Positions 40,490-50,350 of a stretch of DNA of 57,742 nucleotides are shown here, in pieces; the first letter of the stretch is position 1, and the number at the start of each line of letters is the position of its first letter. Source of the stretch: Bacteroidetes bacterium QS_9_68_14 (lineage in GTDB: Bacteria; Bacteroidota; Rhodothermia; Rhodothermales; Salinibacteraceae); assembly GCA_003022535.1 (NCBI GenBank), contig PXTT01000051.1, forward strand, positions 1 to 57,742, in the 5' to 3' direction. The translations under genes were made by a program, and so were the position numbers. The notes beneath the pieces are model-generated. The model saw only the letters and a program-made list of their open reading frames with translations. It was not told the DNA's origin and ran no database searches.

Positions 40490-42070
40490 CTACTCGCGCG
40501 CCTGCGCCTCGAGCTGCTTGGCCTTCTGCCGGAGGAGGGCGCGGTCGGGCTTCATGCCGGTCTCGGCTTCCTCAGGCCACGGGTAGAAGGCATCGGGGAT
40601 CTTGTACCCGGGAAGCGCTTCGCGGAGGGCCTCGCGTAGCTCTTCCGTTGCTTCGTCGGTCGGGGGGAAGGGCGTGCCCGCCGGCCCGCAGATGAAGGCG
40701 ACCGGGCGCTCCCCGAAGGTCGCGTGAGGGACGGGGACGACCGCCGCCTCGGCCACGCCGGGCTGGCGGCGCAGGGCCGCCTCGATCTCCTCGGGCTGGA
40801 CGTTTTCGCCCCCGCTCACGAACTGGCGGTCCAGCCGCCCCGCCACACGCAGGCGCCCGTCCTCGCCGATGCGCCCGCGGTCGCCGGTGGGCAGCCAGCC
40901 GTCTTCCCCGAAGGCGCGCACGAACGGCTCGCGCCGCTCGCCCTCCTCAACGTACCCGGCGAAGCGGGGGCGCCCTTTGACAAGAATCTCGCCGTGCTCG
41001 GCGCCCCCGCTCGCGCGGCGGATGCGGACGCGCCGGTGCGGGAGCGGGCGCCCCACCGTGCGCTGCACCACCGCCAGGTCGTCGCCCAGGGCGGTGGTGG
41101 CGACCTGCGAGGTCATCTCGGTGAGGCCGTAGCTGGTGGCTACGGGCCAGCCGGCCTCGTGCGCTTTTTCGACAAGCGCCGGGGGAATGGGGCCGCCGCC
41201 CAGCAGCATCGCCTTCAGCGAGGGCAGCGCGCCGCGGTGTTCGCGCGTGGCGTCGAGGAGGCGGCGTAGCTGCGCGGCCACCAGCGAGACGTGCGTGGCC
41301 CGGGTGCGCGGGATCGCGCGGGCCGGGCGCTCCTTCCCCCCTCGCGGCAACGCGACGGCCGCGCCGGCCCACAGGCTCCGCAGCACGATGGCGAGCCCGC
41401 CCACGTGGTAGAGCGGCAGCGACAGGAGCCAGCGGTCGTCCGGCCCCAGCGGGATGTTCTTGCGCGCGCCCTCGGCGCTGAAGAAATGGTTGCCGGCGGT
41501 GTGGAGGGCGGCCTTCGGCGCGCCGGTGCTGCCGGAGGTGAAGACGAGCGTGACCGGGCGCCCGGACGGCCACGTCGCCTCGCTTGCTTCCCCCGCGGCC
41601 GGGCCGGGCTCTGCGGGGGCGGCGAAGAGATCGCTGGCGAGGTCCGCGGCGCGCAGCGTCGTGGGCGCCCCTTCGGACGCCCCGTCGGGACGGGCGTTGC
41701 CGCCCGCGACCAGCGCGTCGGCGGCGATAGCGCGGAGCAGACGTTGCCGCCCGGCGGGGGGGACGCGCGCAGGCAACGGGGCCGCAACGGCCCGGCGGCG
41801 CCACAGGGCCAGCAGCAACGTCACGTAGGCCGCCCCGCGCGGCAGGAGGCACGCCACGCGGTCGCCCGGGCCGACGCCAGCGCCCGCGAGGCGCGTGGCC
41901 GCTCGGCCCACTGCGGCGTCAAGCGCGCCGTACGAGACGAACGTGCCCGCCGGTCCCAGCAACGCCGGCGCCTCGGGCGCGCGGCGCGCCCCGCGCCGCA
42001 ACGGGGCCGGGACCGTGTCGGGCATGGTGTCGGAGGGCGGGTCGTCAGGCACCGGAGGGGTCGAGGGCAT
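40490..42070 (-). CDS. menE: AMP-binding acyl-CoA ligase, o-succinylbenzoate-CoA ligase (MenE-like)
   Basis: TLVFTSGSTGAPKAALHT, YGLTEMTSQV, TGDRGRIGEDGRLRVAGRLDRQFVSGGENVQPEEIEAAL; adjacent to menC and menA. Confidence 0.87.
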   Translation of the reverse strand: MPSTPPVPDDPPSDTMPDTVPAPLRRGARRAPEAPALLGPAGTFVSYGALDAAVGRAATRLAGAGVGPGDRVACLLPRGAAYVTLLLALWRRRAVAAPLPARVPPAGRQRLLRAIAADALVAGGNARPDGASEGAPTTLRAADLASDLFAAPAEPGPAAGEASEATWPSGRPVTLVFTSGSTGAPKAALHTAGNHFFSAEGARKNIPLGPDDRWLLSLPLYHVGGLAIVLRSLWAGAAVALPRGGKERPARAIPRTRATHVSLVAAQLRRLLDATREHRGALPSLKAMLLGGGPIPPALVEKAHEAGWPVATSYGLTEMTSQVATTALGDDLAVVQRTVGRPLPHRRVRIRRASGGAEHGEILVKGRPRFAGYVEEGERREPFVRAFGEDGWLPTGDRGRIGEDGRLRVAGRLDRQFVSGGENVQPEEIEAALRRQPGVAEAAVVPVPHATFGERPVAFICGPAGTPFPPTDEATEELREALREALPGYKIPDAFYPWPEEAETGMKPDRALLRQKAKQLEAQARE

Positions 42071-42195
42071 GGGCGCGTCGCCGTTTTCGGGCCTGCCACG
42101 GCGGCGCGCCCCGGTCTACAACGGACGATTACGGCGGACGATCGTGAGGAGCCGCCGCCCGCGATCGGCCGCCCGCGGTCGGCCGTCCGCCACGC

Positions 42196-43302
42196 TCACA
42201 CTTCGCGCAGGAGGTGGCCGTTGAGCGTGCGCTTGACGGTAACAGCTTCCTCCACGTCGATGCTGGAGGCGTCGCCTTCGAGCTTGAGGCGCGGGTGGAC
42301 CACGTCCTGCTCGATGCGGCGGTAGGTGTCGGCGCCCAGCGGAGCGGCGTCGCCCTTCGAGCAGGCGGCCAGCGCCACGAGGCCCATCATGGCCACGCCC
42401 GCCTCGTAGGCCGCGCTCCACACCGGGCGCATCCCGAGGTCTGCCGCCTTGTTCGCAAAGTAGACGAGCCCGCCGAAGCCGCCCAAGATCGTGGGCTTGA
42501 GGACGGCAGCCTCGGCGTAGTCGGCGTGCTCCTCGAGCGTCACGAGCGAGACGTCGCGCATGGTCTCGTCGAGGGCCACCGGCAGCCCCGTCTCCTCGGC
42601 AAAGGCGGGCAGCTCCTCCGGCTCGGCCAGCGGCTCTTCGACGTAGGTCACGTCCACGCCCGCGATCCCGTCGGCGAAGCGGCGGGCCTCCTCGCGGCTC
42701 CAGGCGCGGTTGGCGTCGAGGCGCAGGGCCACGCCCGGCCCCAGCCGCTCGCCCAGCGCTCGGGTGAGCTGGATGTCGTCGTCGAGGGAGCGGTCCTGGC
42801 CCACCTTGAGCTTGACTGCGCGGTAGCCGTTTTCCTTGGTCTCGTCGAGACGGCCCAGAATGTCGCCGCGCTCCCCGGCCAGGAGGCGGCTCAGGGGGAG
42901 CGCCTCGTGCGGGTCGCCATCGGCCAGGAGCCGGTGGACGGGCACCTCGCGCGTCTCGGCAGCGAGCATCCAGGCGGCCTGCTCGAGCGCGAAGTGCACC
43001 GAGGGCGAGAGCTCTGGGTCGCCAAGGGCGTGGCTGAAGTCGTTTCCCTCCTCGAACCAGTCGCCCGCGATCTCGCGGCCGGTAGTAATGCGCTTGAGCT
43101 TGAACGCCTCGCGGGTGGCCTGCTGAAGGCGCTCTTCGCTAAAGCCGGGCAGCGGCACGGCCTCGCCCCAGCCCACGTCGCCTTCGTCGCTGGCCAGGCG
43201 CAAAAGCAGCCCCTCGCGCCGGTAGAGCTGGCGGCGCGGCATCTGCAGCGGCTCGGTGAGCGGCAGCTTGTAGCGGAAAACCCCGAACGAGGAAATGCGC
43301 AT
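42196..43302 (-). CDS. menC: o-succinylbenzoate synthase (enolase superfamily)
   Basis: VKLKVGQDRSLDDDIQLTRALGERLGPGVALRLDANRAWS...YVEEPLAEPEELPAFAEETGLPVALDETMRD...VLKPTILGGF. Confidence 0.9.
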   Translation of the reverse strand: MRISSFGVFRYKLPLTEPLQMPRRQLYRREGLLLRLASDEGDVGWGEAVPLPGFSEERLQQATREAFKLKRITTGREIAGDWFEEGNDFSHALGDPELSPSVHFALEQAAWMLAAETREVPVHRLLADGDPHEALPLSRLLAGERGDILGRLDETKENGYRAVKLKVGQDRSLDDDIQLTRALGERLGPGVALRLDANRAWSREEARRFADGIAGVDVTYVEEPLAEPEELPAFAEETGLPVALDETMRDVSLVTLEEHADYAEAAVLKPTILGGFGGLVYFANKAADLGMRPVWSAAYEAGVAMMGLVALAACSKGDAAPLGADTYRRIEQDVVHPRLKLEGDASSIDVEEAVTVKRTLNGHLLREV

Positions 43303-43398
43303 TTGGGTGTGGCTGGATGAAGCGGTTGGACAAGAGCGTAGCGGGGGCGGGCGACGTTACGATTTGCAGGGGCGCAGTTCTGGACGGCGGTCCGTCCG

Positions 43399-44490
43399 TC
43401 ACAGATTCCACCCCACCGCGAAGGCGAGGCTGTAGGCCACAAGCAGTTGCCCGGTGCGTCCCAGAAGCGGGCGGAAGGCCGCCGGCGTCGCTGCGCGAAA
43501 GAGCCGGCTCGCCAGCAGGCCCCCGCCCAGGAGAGCCACGCCGCTCGCCGCGAGCGCCGCCGCGTGCCGGCCCGTCCGCGCCACCAGCACGACCGGCACG
43601 AGCGCGGCTCCGGCCATGCAGGCCGCGTAGAGCGCGCGCCCAAGCGAGCGCCCGAAGCGCACGACGAGCGTTTTCTTGCCGACGCGCGCGTCCTCCTCGC
43701 GGTCGCGCAGGTTGTTTACCAAAAGGATGCCCGTGGCCAGCAGCCCCGGCGCCAGCCCCGCCCCAAGCACCGGCGCGCTCACGTAGAGCGCCTGCACGTA
43801 GAACGTCCCGCCCACCGCCACCGGCCCGAAGAACACCAGCACGAAGAGGTCCGCCAGCCCCAGGTACGCCAGCGACCAGCGCCCGGCGGTGTACCACACG
43901 CCCGAGGCGATGGACGCCACGCCCACCGCCAGGACCGGCCAGCCGCCGCGCCAAATGAGGTAGAGCCCGCCCGCAGACGCCAGCGCGAACGCTCCCATCG
44001 TGGCTCGCCGCATGGCCTGGGGCGAGACCCAGCCGGCCTGCGTGGCGCGCGTCGGCCCCTCGCGGCTCGGGCGGTCGGCGCCTTTCAGAAAGTCGCGGTA
44101 GTCGTTGCTAAAGTTGGTCCCGATCTGGATGAGCACAGCCCCCAGCAGCGCGCACGCCGCCGAGGGGGCGTGGAAGGCCCCTGCCTCGGCAGCCATCGCC
44201 GTGCCGACGACCACCGGCGCCACCGCCGCGCCCAGCGTCTGGGGCCGGGCCGCTTGCGTCCACACCTTCGTCGTCGAAGGCCGCGGGGCCGAGGAACCAG
44301 GCGGGGCGGGAGCGGCCACGAGAGCGACCGGCACTTGGGGGGAAGGGGAGCGACGCTGTCGAGATAGCCCGGTTTGTACGTCCCAGCGCGCCACATGATG
44401 CCGCACGCTCCGCCACGCCCCCCTCGATTCGCGGCCCGAGCGTGCGAATCTCTCCAGAAAAGTGGGGCCCGTCGGGCCCGCGCTTGCCAT
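43399..44490 (-). CDS. menA: 1,4-dihydroxy-2-naphthoate polyprenyltransferase; start probably downstream of ORF start
   Basis: AARPQTLGAAVAPVVVGTAMA, IGTNFSNDYRDFLKGADRPSREGPTRATQAGWVSPQAM, LLVNNLRDREEDARVGKKTLVVRFG. Confidence 0.93.
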   Translation of the reverse strand: MASAGPTGPTFLERFARSGRESRGAWRSVRHHVARWDVQTGLSRQRRSPSPQVPVALVAAPAPPGSSAPRPSTTKVWTQAARPQTLGAAVAPVVVGTAMAAEAGAFHAPSAACALLGAVLIQIGTNFSNDYRDFLKGADRPSREGPTRATQAGWVSPQAMRRATMGAFALASAGGLYLIWRGGWPVLAVGVASIASGVWYTAGRWSLAYLGLADLFVLVFFGPVAVGGTFYVQALYVSAPVLGAGLAPGLLATGILLVNNLRDREEDARVGKKTLVVRFGRSLGRALYAACMAGAALVPVVLVARTGRHAAALAASGVALLGGGLLASRLFRAATPAAFRPLLGRTGQLLVAYSLAFAVGWNL

Positions 44491-44594
44491 GAATCCTGCC
44501 TCGCGCGCCCCCGTAGCACCTCACGCGCTCGGCGGACGAGCAGCCGGTCCAAAGCCCAAACCTCAAAACCCGAACTTCAAAACCCAAAATCGAA

Positions 44595-45842
44595 ATGGCT
44601 CGCCAGTTCGACGTCCCCGCCTTCTACCAAAGTCCTATCATCGGCACGGTCAAGGACGCGCGCCAGGAGGCGGACCCGCGCAAAAAAGACCTCTCGCCGG
44701 CGACGCTGGACTTCGGACCGGTGCGGTTTAAGATTGCGCGCCACTTCGGCTTCTGCTACGGGGTCGAGAACGCCATCGAGATCGCCTACCGGGCTCTCGA
44801 GGAGCACCCCGAGAAGGCCGAGAACGAGCGTATCTTCCTCCTCTCGGAGATGATCCATAACCCGCACGTCAACGACGACCTGCGCGGGCGGGGCATTCGG
44901 TTTCTCCGCACCACCGGCGGGGAGCAGCGCATCCCCTTCGATGAGCTGCGGCCTGACGACGTGGTGCTCCTCCCGGCCTTCGGCGCGTCCGTCGAGGTCG
45001 AAGAGGAGCTCAAAGAGCGCGGCATCGACATCGAAAGCTACGACACGACCTGCCCGTTCGTCGAGAAGGTGTGGCGCAAGTCCGACCAGATCGGCAGCGA
45101 GGACTACTCCATCGTCGTCCACGGCAAGCGCTACCACGAGGAGACGCGCGCCACCCTCAGCCGCGCCAAGCAGAACGGCCCGACGGTGGTGGTGCGCGAC
45201 ATAGACGAGGCCGGGAAGCTCGCCGCTGTCATTCGCGGGGAGAAAAGCGCGGACTTCTTCTACGACACGTTCGCGGACCGCTACTCCGAGGGCTTCGACC
45301 CCGAGACCGACCTCCGGCGCCTCGGCGTAGTCAACCAGACGACCATGCTGGCGACCGAGACGCAGGCCATCGCCAACCTGCTCAAAGAAGCGCTCCGCGC
45401 GCGCTACGGCGAGGCGGACCTGGAGGAGCACTTCGCCGACACCAGCGACACGCTCTGCTACGCCACCAACGAAAACCAGAACGCCACGCTCCGCCTCATC
45501 GAGGACGGCGCGGACGCGGCGCTGATCGTCGGCGGCTACAACTCCTCGAACACCGGCCACCTCGTGGAGCTGTGCGAAGAGCGGATGCCGACCTACTTCA
45601 TCCGCGACGCCGACTGCGTGCACTCCCCCGCCTACATCGAGCACTACGACCCGCACGAGCAGCAGGAGATCGAGACGGAAGGCTGGATGCCCGAGAAGCG
45701 CCCGGTGGACCTGATCCTGACCGCCGGGGCCTCCTGCCCCGACGCGCTCTTGGACGACGTGCTGAACAAGGTGACCGCCTGGTTCCCCGACGCGCGCGAT
45801 GTAGACGAGGTGCTTGCGCCGTTTCGGCCGGACGGCGGTTAA
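44595..45842 (+). CDS. ispH: 4-hydroxy-3-methylbut-2-enyl diphosphate reductase, long form
   Basis: ARHFGFCYGVENAIEIAYRALEEHP, LLSEMIHNPHVNDDLRGRGIRFL, TTCPFVEKVWRKSDQ, VVNQTTMLATET, GGYNSSNTGHLVELCEE, TAGASCPDALLDDVL. Confidence 0.95.
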   Translation: MARQFDVPAFYQSPIIGTVKDARQEADPRKKDLSPATLDFGPVRFKIARHFGFCYGVENAIEIAYRALEEHPEKAENERIFLLSEMIHNPHVNDDLRGRGIRFLRTTGGEQRIPFDELRPDDVVLLPAFGASVEVEEELKERGIDIESYDTTCPFVEKVWRKSDQIGSEDYSIVVHGKRYHEETRATLSRAKQNGPTVVVRDIDEAGKLAAVIRGEKSADFFYDTFADRYSEGFDPETDLRRLGVVNQTTMLATETQAIANLLKEALRARYGEADLEEHFADTSDTLCYATNENQNATLRLIEDGADAALIVGGYNSSNTGHLVELCEERMPTYFIRDADCVHSPAYIEHYDPHEQQEIETEGWMPEKRPVDLILTAGASCPDALLDDVLNKVTAWFPDARDVDEVLAPFRPDGG

Positions 45843-45911
45843 GCATTGGGAAGCTGAAGGGGGACGCTCGTCAGCCTGCCGAGCAACCTTCCAATCTTCA
45901 GAGGCTGGTCA

Positions 45912-46107
45912 GAGGCTGTTTGGCGAACAGGAATCGAGCGAGCGAGATGAGATTTCGCGCCCAGCGAAGCGCGTTTTTGAGGTTCGTGGCCTGGCTACAG
46001 GCTGAACAAGAGAGCGTAGACGGGCCGAAATGTCACTTGCACAGCGCTGGGAGCGCAGCGACCGAGCACTCCCCGGGGTGCCGCTGAACGTTTCGCCAAA
46101 CAGTCTC
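45912..46107. mobile_element. MITE-like element, 196 bp, 16-bp TIRs (15/16) with TCA target duplication
   Basis: GAGGCTGTTTGGCGAA (45912-45927) and TTCGCCAAACAGTCTC (46092-46107); flanked by TCA at 45909-45911 and 46108-46110; no transposase ORF inside. Confidence 0.65.
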
Positions 46108-46127
46108 TCAACGTTCAACCCACCGCC

Positions 46128-46835
46128 ATGCCCTGGTACGAAGACTGGTTCGACCGGCCGGAGTACGAGGCGGTCTACCCCCATCGCGACGAGGGCGAGG
46201 CCGAGCGGGCCGTGGCTCTCATCGAGCGCGTGGCCGATCCTGAGCCGGACGCGCAGCTCTTGGACGTGGGATGCGGCCGCGGGCGCCACGCGCGGGCCTT
46301 CGCGCGGCGTGGCTACCGTGTGACCGGGATTGACCTCTCAGGCCGCGCCATCGAGGAGGCGCGCGAGCGAGCCGCCACAGAGGGCCTCTCGGGCATCGAC
46401 TTCCGCGAGCAAGACATGCGCGCGCCGATGGGCGAGGCGGCCTTCGACGGCGCGGTGAACCTGTTCTCCTCGTTCGGCTACTTTGGCCACGGCGAAAGCG
46501 ACGAAAATGATGGCGACGAGGGCGTCGGCGCCGACCAGCAGGTCGTCGAGCGCGTGGCCACGGCGCTGCGCGAAGGCGGCTTTTTCGTGCAGGACTTCCT
46601 GAACGCCCCGTCGGTGCGCGCCGGGTTCGTGCCCGAGAACACGCGCGAGGCGGGCGGCCTCCAGATCCGCGAGCAGCGCTGGATCGAGGGCGGGCGCATC
46701 AACAAGGAGATCACGCTTCGCCCTCAGGCGGGCCTGGCGCTGAAGGCCACGTTCGGCGACTACGACGGCGCCCCCTACGACGAGCAAAGCCCCCGCCTGA
46801 TTATGCTGAGTAGGAAAGCGAGGGAGAAGGGTTGA
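46128..46835 (+). CDS. Class I SAM-dependent methyltransferase
   Basis: AQLLDVGCGRGRHARAFARRGYRVTGIDLSGRAIEEARERA, FREQDMRAP, NLFSSFGYF. Confidence 0.9.
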   Translation: MPWYEDWFDRPEYEAVYPHRDEGEAERAVALIERVADPEPDAQLLDVGCGRGRHARAFARRGYRVTGIDLSGRAIEEARERAATEGLSGIDFREQDMRAPMGEAAFDGAVNLFSSFGYFGHGESDENDGDEGVGADQQVVERVATALREGGFFVQDFLNAPSVRAGFVPENTREAGGLQIREQRWIEGGRINKEITLRPQAGLALKATFGDYDGAPYDEQSPRLIMLSRKAREKG

Positions 46836-46892
46836 AGGCAGGGGATCGTTGCCATCCGACGGTAATCCGCCATCCAAAATCCAAAGCCCACC

Positions 46893-48290
46893 ATGGAAGA
46901 CGCGCTTCGCTACGCCGACGACCACCAGGACCGCTTCACCGGCGAGCTCGAAGAGCTTCTGCGCATCCCCTCGATCTCGACGGACCCCGAGTACGCTGAT
47001 GACGTGCAGCAGGCGGCCAACTGGCTGGCCTCACACCTGCGCTCCGTCGGCCTCGCGGGCGTGGAGGTGTGCCAGACCGACGGCCACCCCATCGTCTACG
47101 GCGAGGACCTGCGCGCCGGCGAGGAGGCGCCGACGGTGCTCGTCTACGGTCACTACGACGTGCAGCCGCCCGACCCGCTGGAGCTATGGGACAGCCCGCC
47201 TTTCGAGCCGACGCGCCAGAACGGCGACGGCCACGCCGAGGCGATCTACGCGCGCGGCGCCTGCGACGACAAGGGGCAGATGTTCATGCACGTCAAGGCC
47301 GCCGAGAGCTACCTCGCCGCCGATGGCGAAGGCGGCGCGTTGCCCGTCAACCTCAAGTTCCTCATCGAGGGCGAAGAGGAGAGCGGGAGCGTCCACCTGG
47401 CCCCCTTCATCGAGGACCACAAAGACCGCCTCGACGCTGACGTGGTCCTCATCAGCGACACCGGCATGTTTGCCGAGGGGGTGCCGTCGATCACGTACGG
47501 GCTGCGCGGGCTCGCCTACGTGGAGGTCACGCTCACCGGGCCGGAGCGCGATCTGCACTCCGGGCTCTTCGGCGGCGCGGTCGAAAACCCGGCCAACGCC
47601 CTGGCGCGCCTCATCGCGGGCCTGCATGATGCGGACCACCGCGTGGCCGTCGAGGGCTTCTACGACGACGTGCAAGACCTGACCGACGAGGAGCGCCAGA
47701 CCTTCCAGAAGCTGCCCTTCGACGAAGCCGACTGGCGCGAGGAGATCAGCCTGAAGGAGAGCAAGACCGAAGCCGGCTACGGCGTGCTCGAGGCCGTCGG
47801 CGCGCGGCCCACGCTCGACGTGAACGGCCTGGCCAGCGGCTACCAGGGCGAAGGCGCCAAGACCGTGCTGCCCGCGAAGGCAAGCGCCAAGATCAGCTGC
47901 CGCCTCGTGCCCGACCAGACGCCCGACGACATCGCCGCCAAGCTCGAACGGTATTTCGAGAAGCACGTGCCCAGCACGATGCGCCTCGAGTTCGAGCGCC
48001 TCCACGGCGGCCAGCCGGCTTTGATCGACACCGAGAGCGACGCCATGCAGGCCGCCGCCGACGCGATGGAGGGCGTCTACGGGCGCCGCCCCTTCTTCAC
48101 GCGCGAGGGCGGCACCATCCCCGTCGTCGCCGACTTCAAGAACCTGCTGGGCCTCGACACGGTGCTGATGGGCTTCGGGCTCGAGTCCGATGCCATCCAC
48201 TCGCCCAACGAGCACTTCGGCCTCGGCCGCTTCCGCGAGGGCATCCAGTCGATCATTCGCTTCCACCAGCGCTACGCCGAGCGGCGGTAG
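46893..48290 (+). CDS. M20-family dipeptidase
   Basis: LLRIPSISTDPEY, VLVYGHYDVQPPDPLELWDSPPFEPT, YARGACDDKGQMFMHVKA, FLIEGEEESGS, HSPNEHFGLGRFREGI. Confidence 0.93.
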   Translation: MEDALRYADDHQDRFTGELEELLRIPSISTDPEYADDVQQAANWLASHLRSVGLAGVEVCQTDGHPIVYGEDLRAGEEAPTVLVYGHYDVQPPDPLELWDSPPFEPTRQNGDGHAEAIYARGACDDKGQMFMHVKAAESYLAADGEGGALPVNLKFLIEGEEESGSVHLAPFIEDHKDRLDADVVLISDTGMFAEGVPSITYGLRGLAYVEVTLTGPERDLHSGLFGGAVENPANALARLIAGLHDADHRVAVEGFYDDVQDLTDEERQTFQKLPFDEADWREEISLKESKTEAGYGVLEAVGARPTLDVNGLASGYQGEGAKTVLPAKASAKISCRLVPDQTPDDIAAKLERYFEKHVPSTMRLEFERLHGGQPALIDTESDAMQAAADAMEGVYGRRPFFTREGGTIPVVADFKNLLGLDTVLMGFGLESDAIHSPNEHFGLGRFREGIQSIIRFHQRYAERR

Positions 48291-48450
48291 CCGAAGTACG
48301 GGACGACGGAGAGGCATCCCCTCTGGATCGGGAGGGGGTGGCAAGAGAACGGCGAAGAAAAGCCAGGCCGCGCGCGTTGCTTTTGCCCGCGTCGCTTCGT
48401 TAAAGTAAGTGCGAAACCGTTGCCTGTCTTTCTTCTCTCCACCCGCCCGT

Positions 48451-50292
48451 ATGCGCACGCTTCTCGCTCTCCTCGTCGCGTTGCTCACGGCCGCCACGCT
48501 CGCGCCCCCGGCGGCGCTCGCCCAGGACGGCGACGACGACCGCACCACGCAGCCCGAGGGCGGCGGCGACCGCCTCACCGGCGCGCCCTTCGCCACGCGC
48601 AGCTCCGTCGTCGCGCCCAACGGGATCGCGGCCACCAGCCAGCCGCTCGCCTCCCAGATTGCGGTGGACGTGCTCAAAGGCGGCGGCAACGCCGTGGACG
48701 CGGCCATCGCCGCCAACGCCGCGCTGGGCCTCATGGAGCCGACCGGCAACGGCATCGGCGGGGACCTCTTCGCCATGGTCTGGGACCCGGAGGCGGGCGG
48801 CGGCTCCGGGAAGCTCTACGGCCTCAACGCCAGCGGGCGCGCGCCGCAGAACCTCACGCTCGGCGAGCTCAAGGCCGAGCTGGGCGAGCGCGAGGAGATC
48901 CCGCTCATCGGCCCCGCGCCGGTGACGGTGCCCGGCACCGTGAGCGGCTGGTACAAGCTGCACGGACGCTTCGGCCAGCAGCCCATGAGCGAGAACCTGG
49001 CCCCGGCGATTCGCTACGCGCGGGAGGGCTTCCCGCTCTCGCAGGTCATCGCCTACTACTGGAAAGGCAACACCGACGCCTTCAAGTACTACCAGCGCGA
49101 GACGGATCTCTTGCCTGAGCAGGGCAACTGGCGCGAGACGTACCTCGTCCGCGACGAGGAGGGCGACACGCTCCGCGCCCCACGCCAGGGAGAGATGTTC
49201 ACCAATCCCGATCTGGCCAACACGCTCGAAACCATCGCCGAGAACGGGCGCTCCGCATTCTACGAAGGCGAGATCGCCCGCACCATCGACGCGTACATGC
49301 GCGAGATCGGCGGGCACCTGCGCTATGAAGACTTCGCGGAGCACGAGGCCACCTGGGTAGAGCCGGTCAGCACCGAGTACCGCGGCTACGAGGTCTACGA
49401 GCTGCCGCCCAACGGCCAGGGCATCGCCGCCCTCCAAATGCTCCAGCTCCTGAAAGAGTACGACCTCGAGGAGATGGGGCACAACACCGCCGACTACCTG
49501 CACGTCATGGCCGAGGCCAAAAAATTGGCCTTCGAGGACCGCGCGCGCTTCTATGCCGACCCGGCCTTCTACGACGTGCCGACGGCGGAGCTCCTCTCGG
49601 AGGAGTACGCCGACGCGCGCCGCGAGCAGATCGCGATGGACGACGTGATGCAGACGCCCACGCACGGCAATCCGGAACGCCTCGCCGAGGCGACCGAGAT
49701 GCTTCAGGAGGGCGACACGATCTACCTGACCGTGGCCGACTCGACCGGCATGATGGTGTCGCTCATCCAGAGCAACTACGCAGGCATGGGAAGCGGGCTC
49801 GTGCCCCCGGAGCTGGGCTTCATGCTGCAAGACCGCGGCGCGCTCTTCAACCTCAACCCCGACCACCCCAACGCCTACGCGCCCGAGAAGCGCCCCTTCC
49901 ACACGATCATCCCCGCCTTCGTGACGAAAGACGGGCGGCCGTGGATGAGCTTTGGCGTGATGGGCGGGGCGATGCAGCCGCAGGGCCACGTGCAGATCCT
50001 GGCAAACATGATCGACTTTGGGATGAACGTGCAGGAGGCCGGCGACGCAGCCCGCTACCGCCACCGCGGCTCCAGCTCGCCGACCGGCTCGGGGATCGAA
50101 GGCGGCGGCACGCTGAACGTGGAAAGCGGCGTGCCCGCACCCGTCGTGGAGGCCCTGCGCGAGATGGGCCATGAGGTGGAAGTGGACGCCGGCGGTTACG
50201 GCGGCTACCAGGCCATCCGCTGGGACCCCGGGGAGGGCGTCTACTGGGGCGCCACCGAGATGCGCAAGGACGGCGAAGTCGCCGGCTATTGA
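48451..50292 (+). CDS. ggt: Gamma-glutamyltransferase family protein
   Basis: Signal peptide; VVAPNGIAATSQPLASQIAVDVLKGGGNAVDAAIAANAALGLMEPTGNGIGGDLFAMV; DTIYLTVADSTGMMVSLIQSNYAGMGSG; GVMGGAMQPQGHVQILANMIDFGMNVQEA. Confidence 0.92.
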   Translation: MRTLLALLVALLTAATLAPPAALAQDGDDDRTTQPEGGGDRLTGAPFATRSSVVAPNGIAATSQPLASQIAVDVLKGGGNAVDAAIAANAALGLMEPTGNGIGGDLFAMVWDPEAGGGSGKLYGLNASGRAPQNLTLGELKAELGEREEIPLIGPAPVTVPGTVSGWYKLHGRFGQQPMSENLAPAIRYAREGFPLSQVIAYYWKGNTDAFKYYQRETDLLPEQGNWRETYLVRDEEGDTLRAPRQGEMFTNPDLANTLETIAENGRSAFYEGEIARTIDAYMREIGGHLRYEDFAEHEATWVEPVSTEYRGYEVYELPPNGQGIAALQMLQLLKEYDLEEMGHNTADYLHVMAEAKKLAFEDRARFYADPAFYDVPTAELLSEEYADARREQIAMDDVMQTPTHGNPERLAEATEMLQEGDTIYLTVADSTGMMVSLIQSNYAGMGSGLVPPELGFMLQDRGALFNLNPDHPNAYAPEKRPFHTIIPAFVTKDGRPWMSFGVMGGAMQPQGHVQILANMIDFGMNVQEAGDAARYRHRGSSSPTGSGIEGGGTLNVESGVPAPVVEALREMGHEVEVDAGGYGGYQAIRWDPGEGVYWGATEMRKDGEVAGY

Positions 50293-50350
50293 TCCGGTTT
50301 GGCGTTTGGGACTGGGGGTTTCGCGTCTTTCGTGCCGCCTCGGCGACAGC

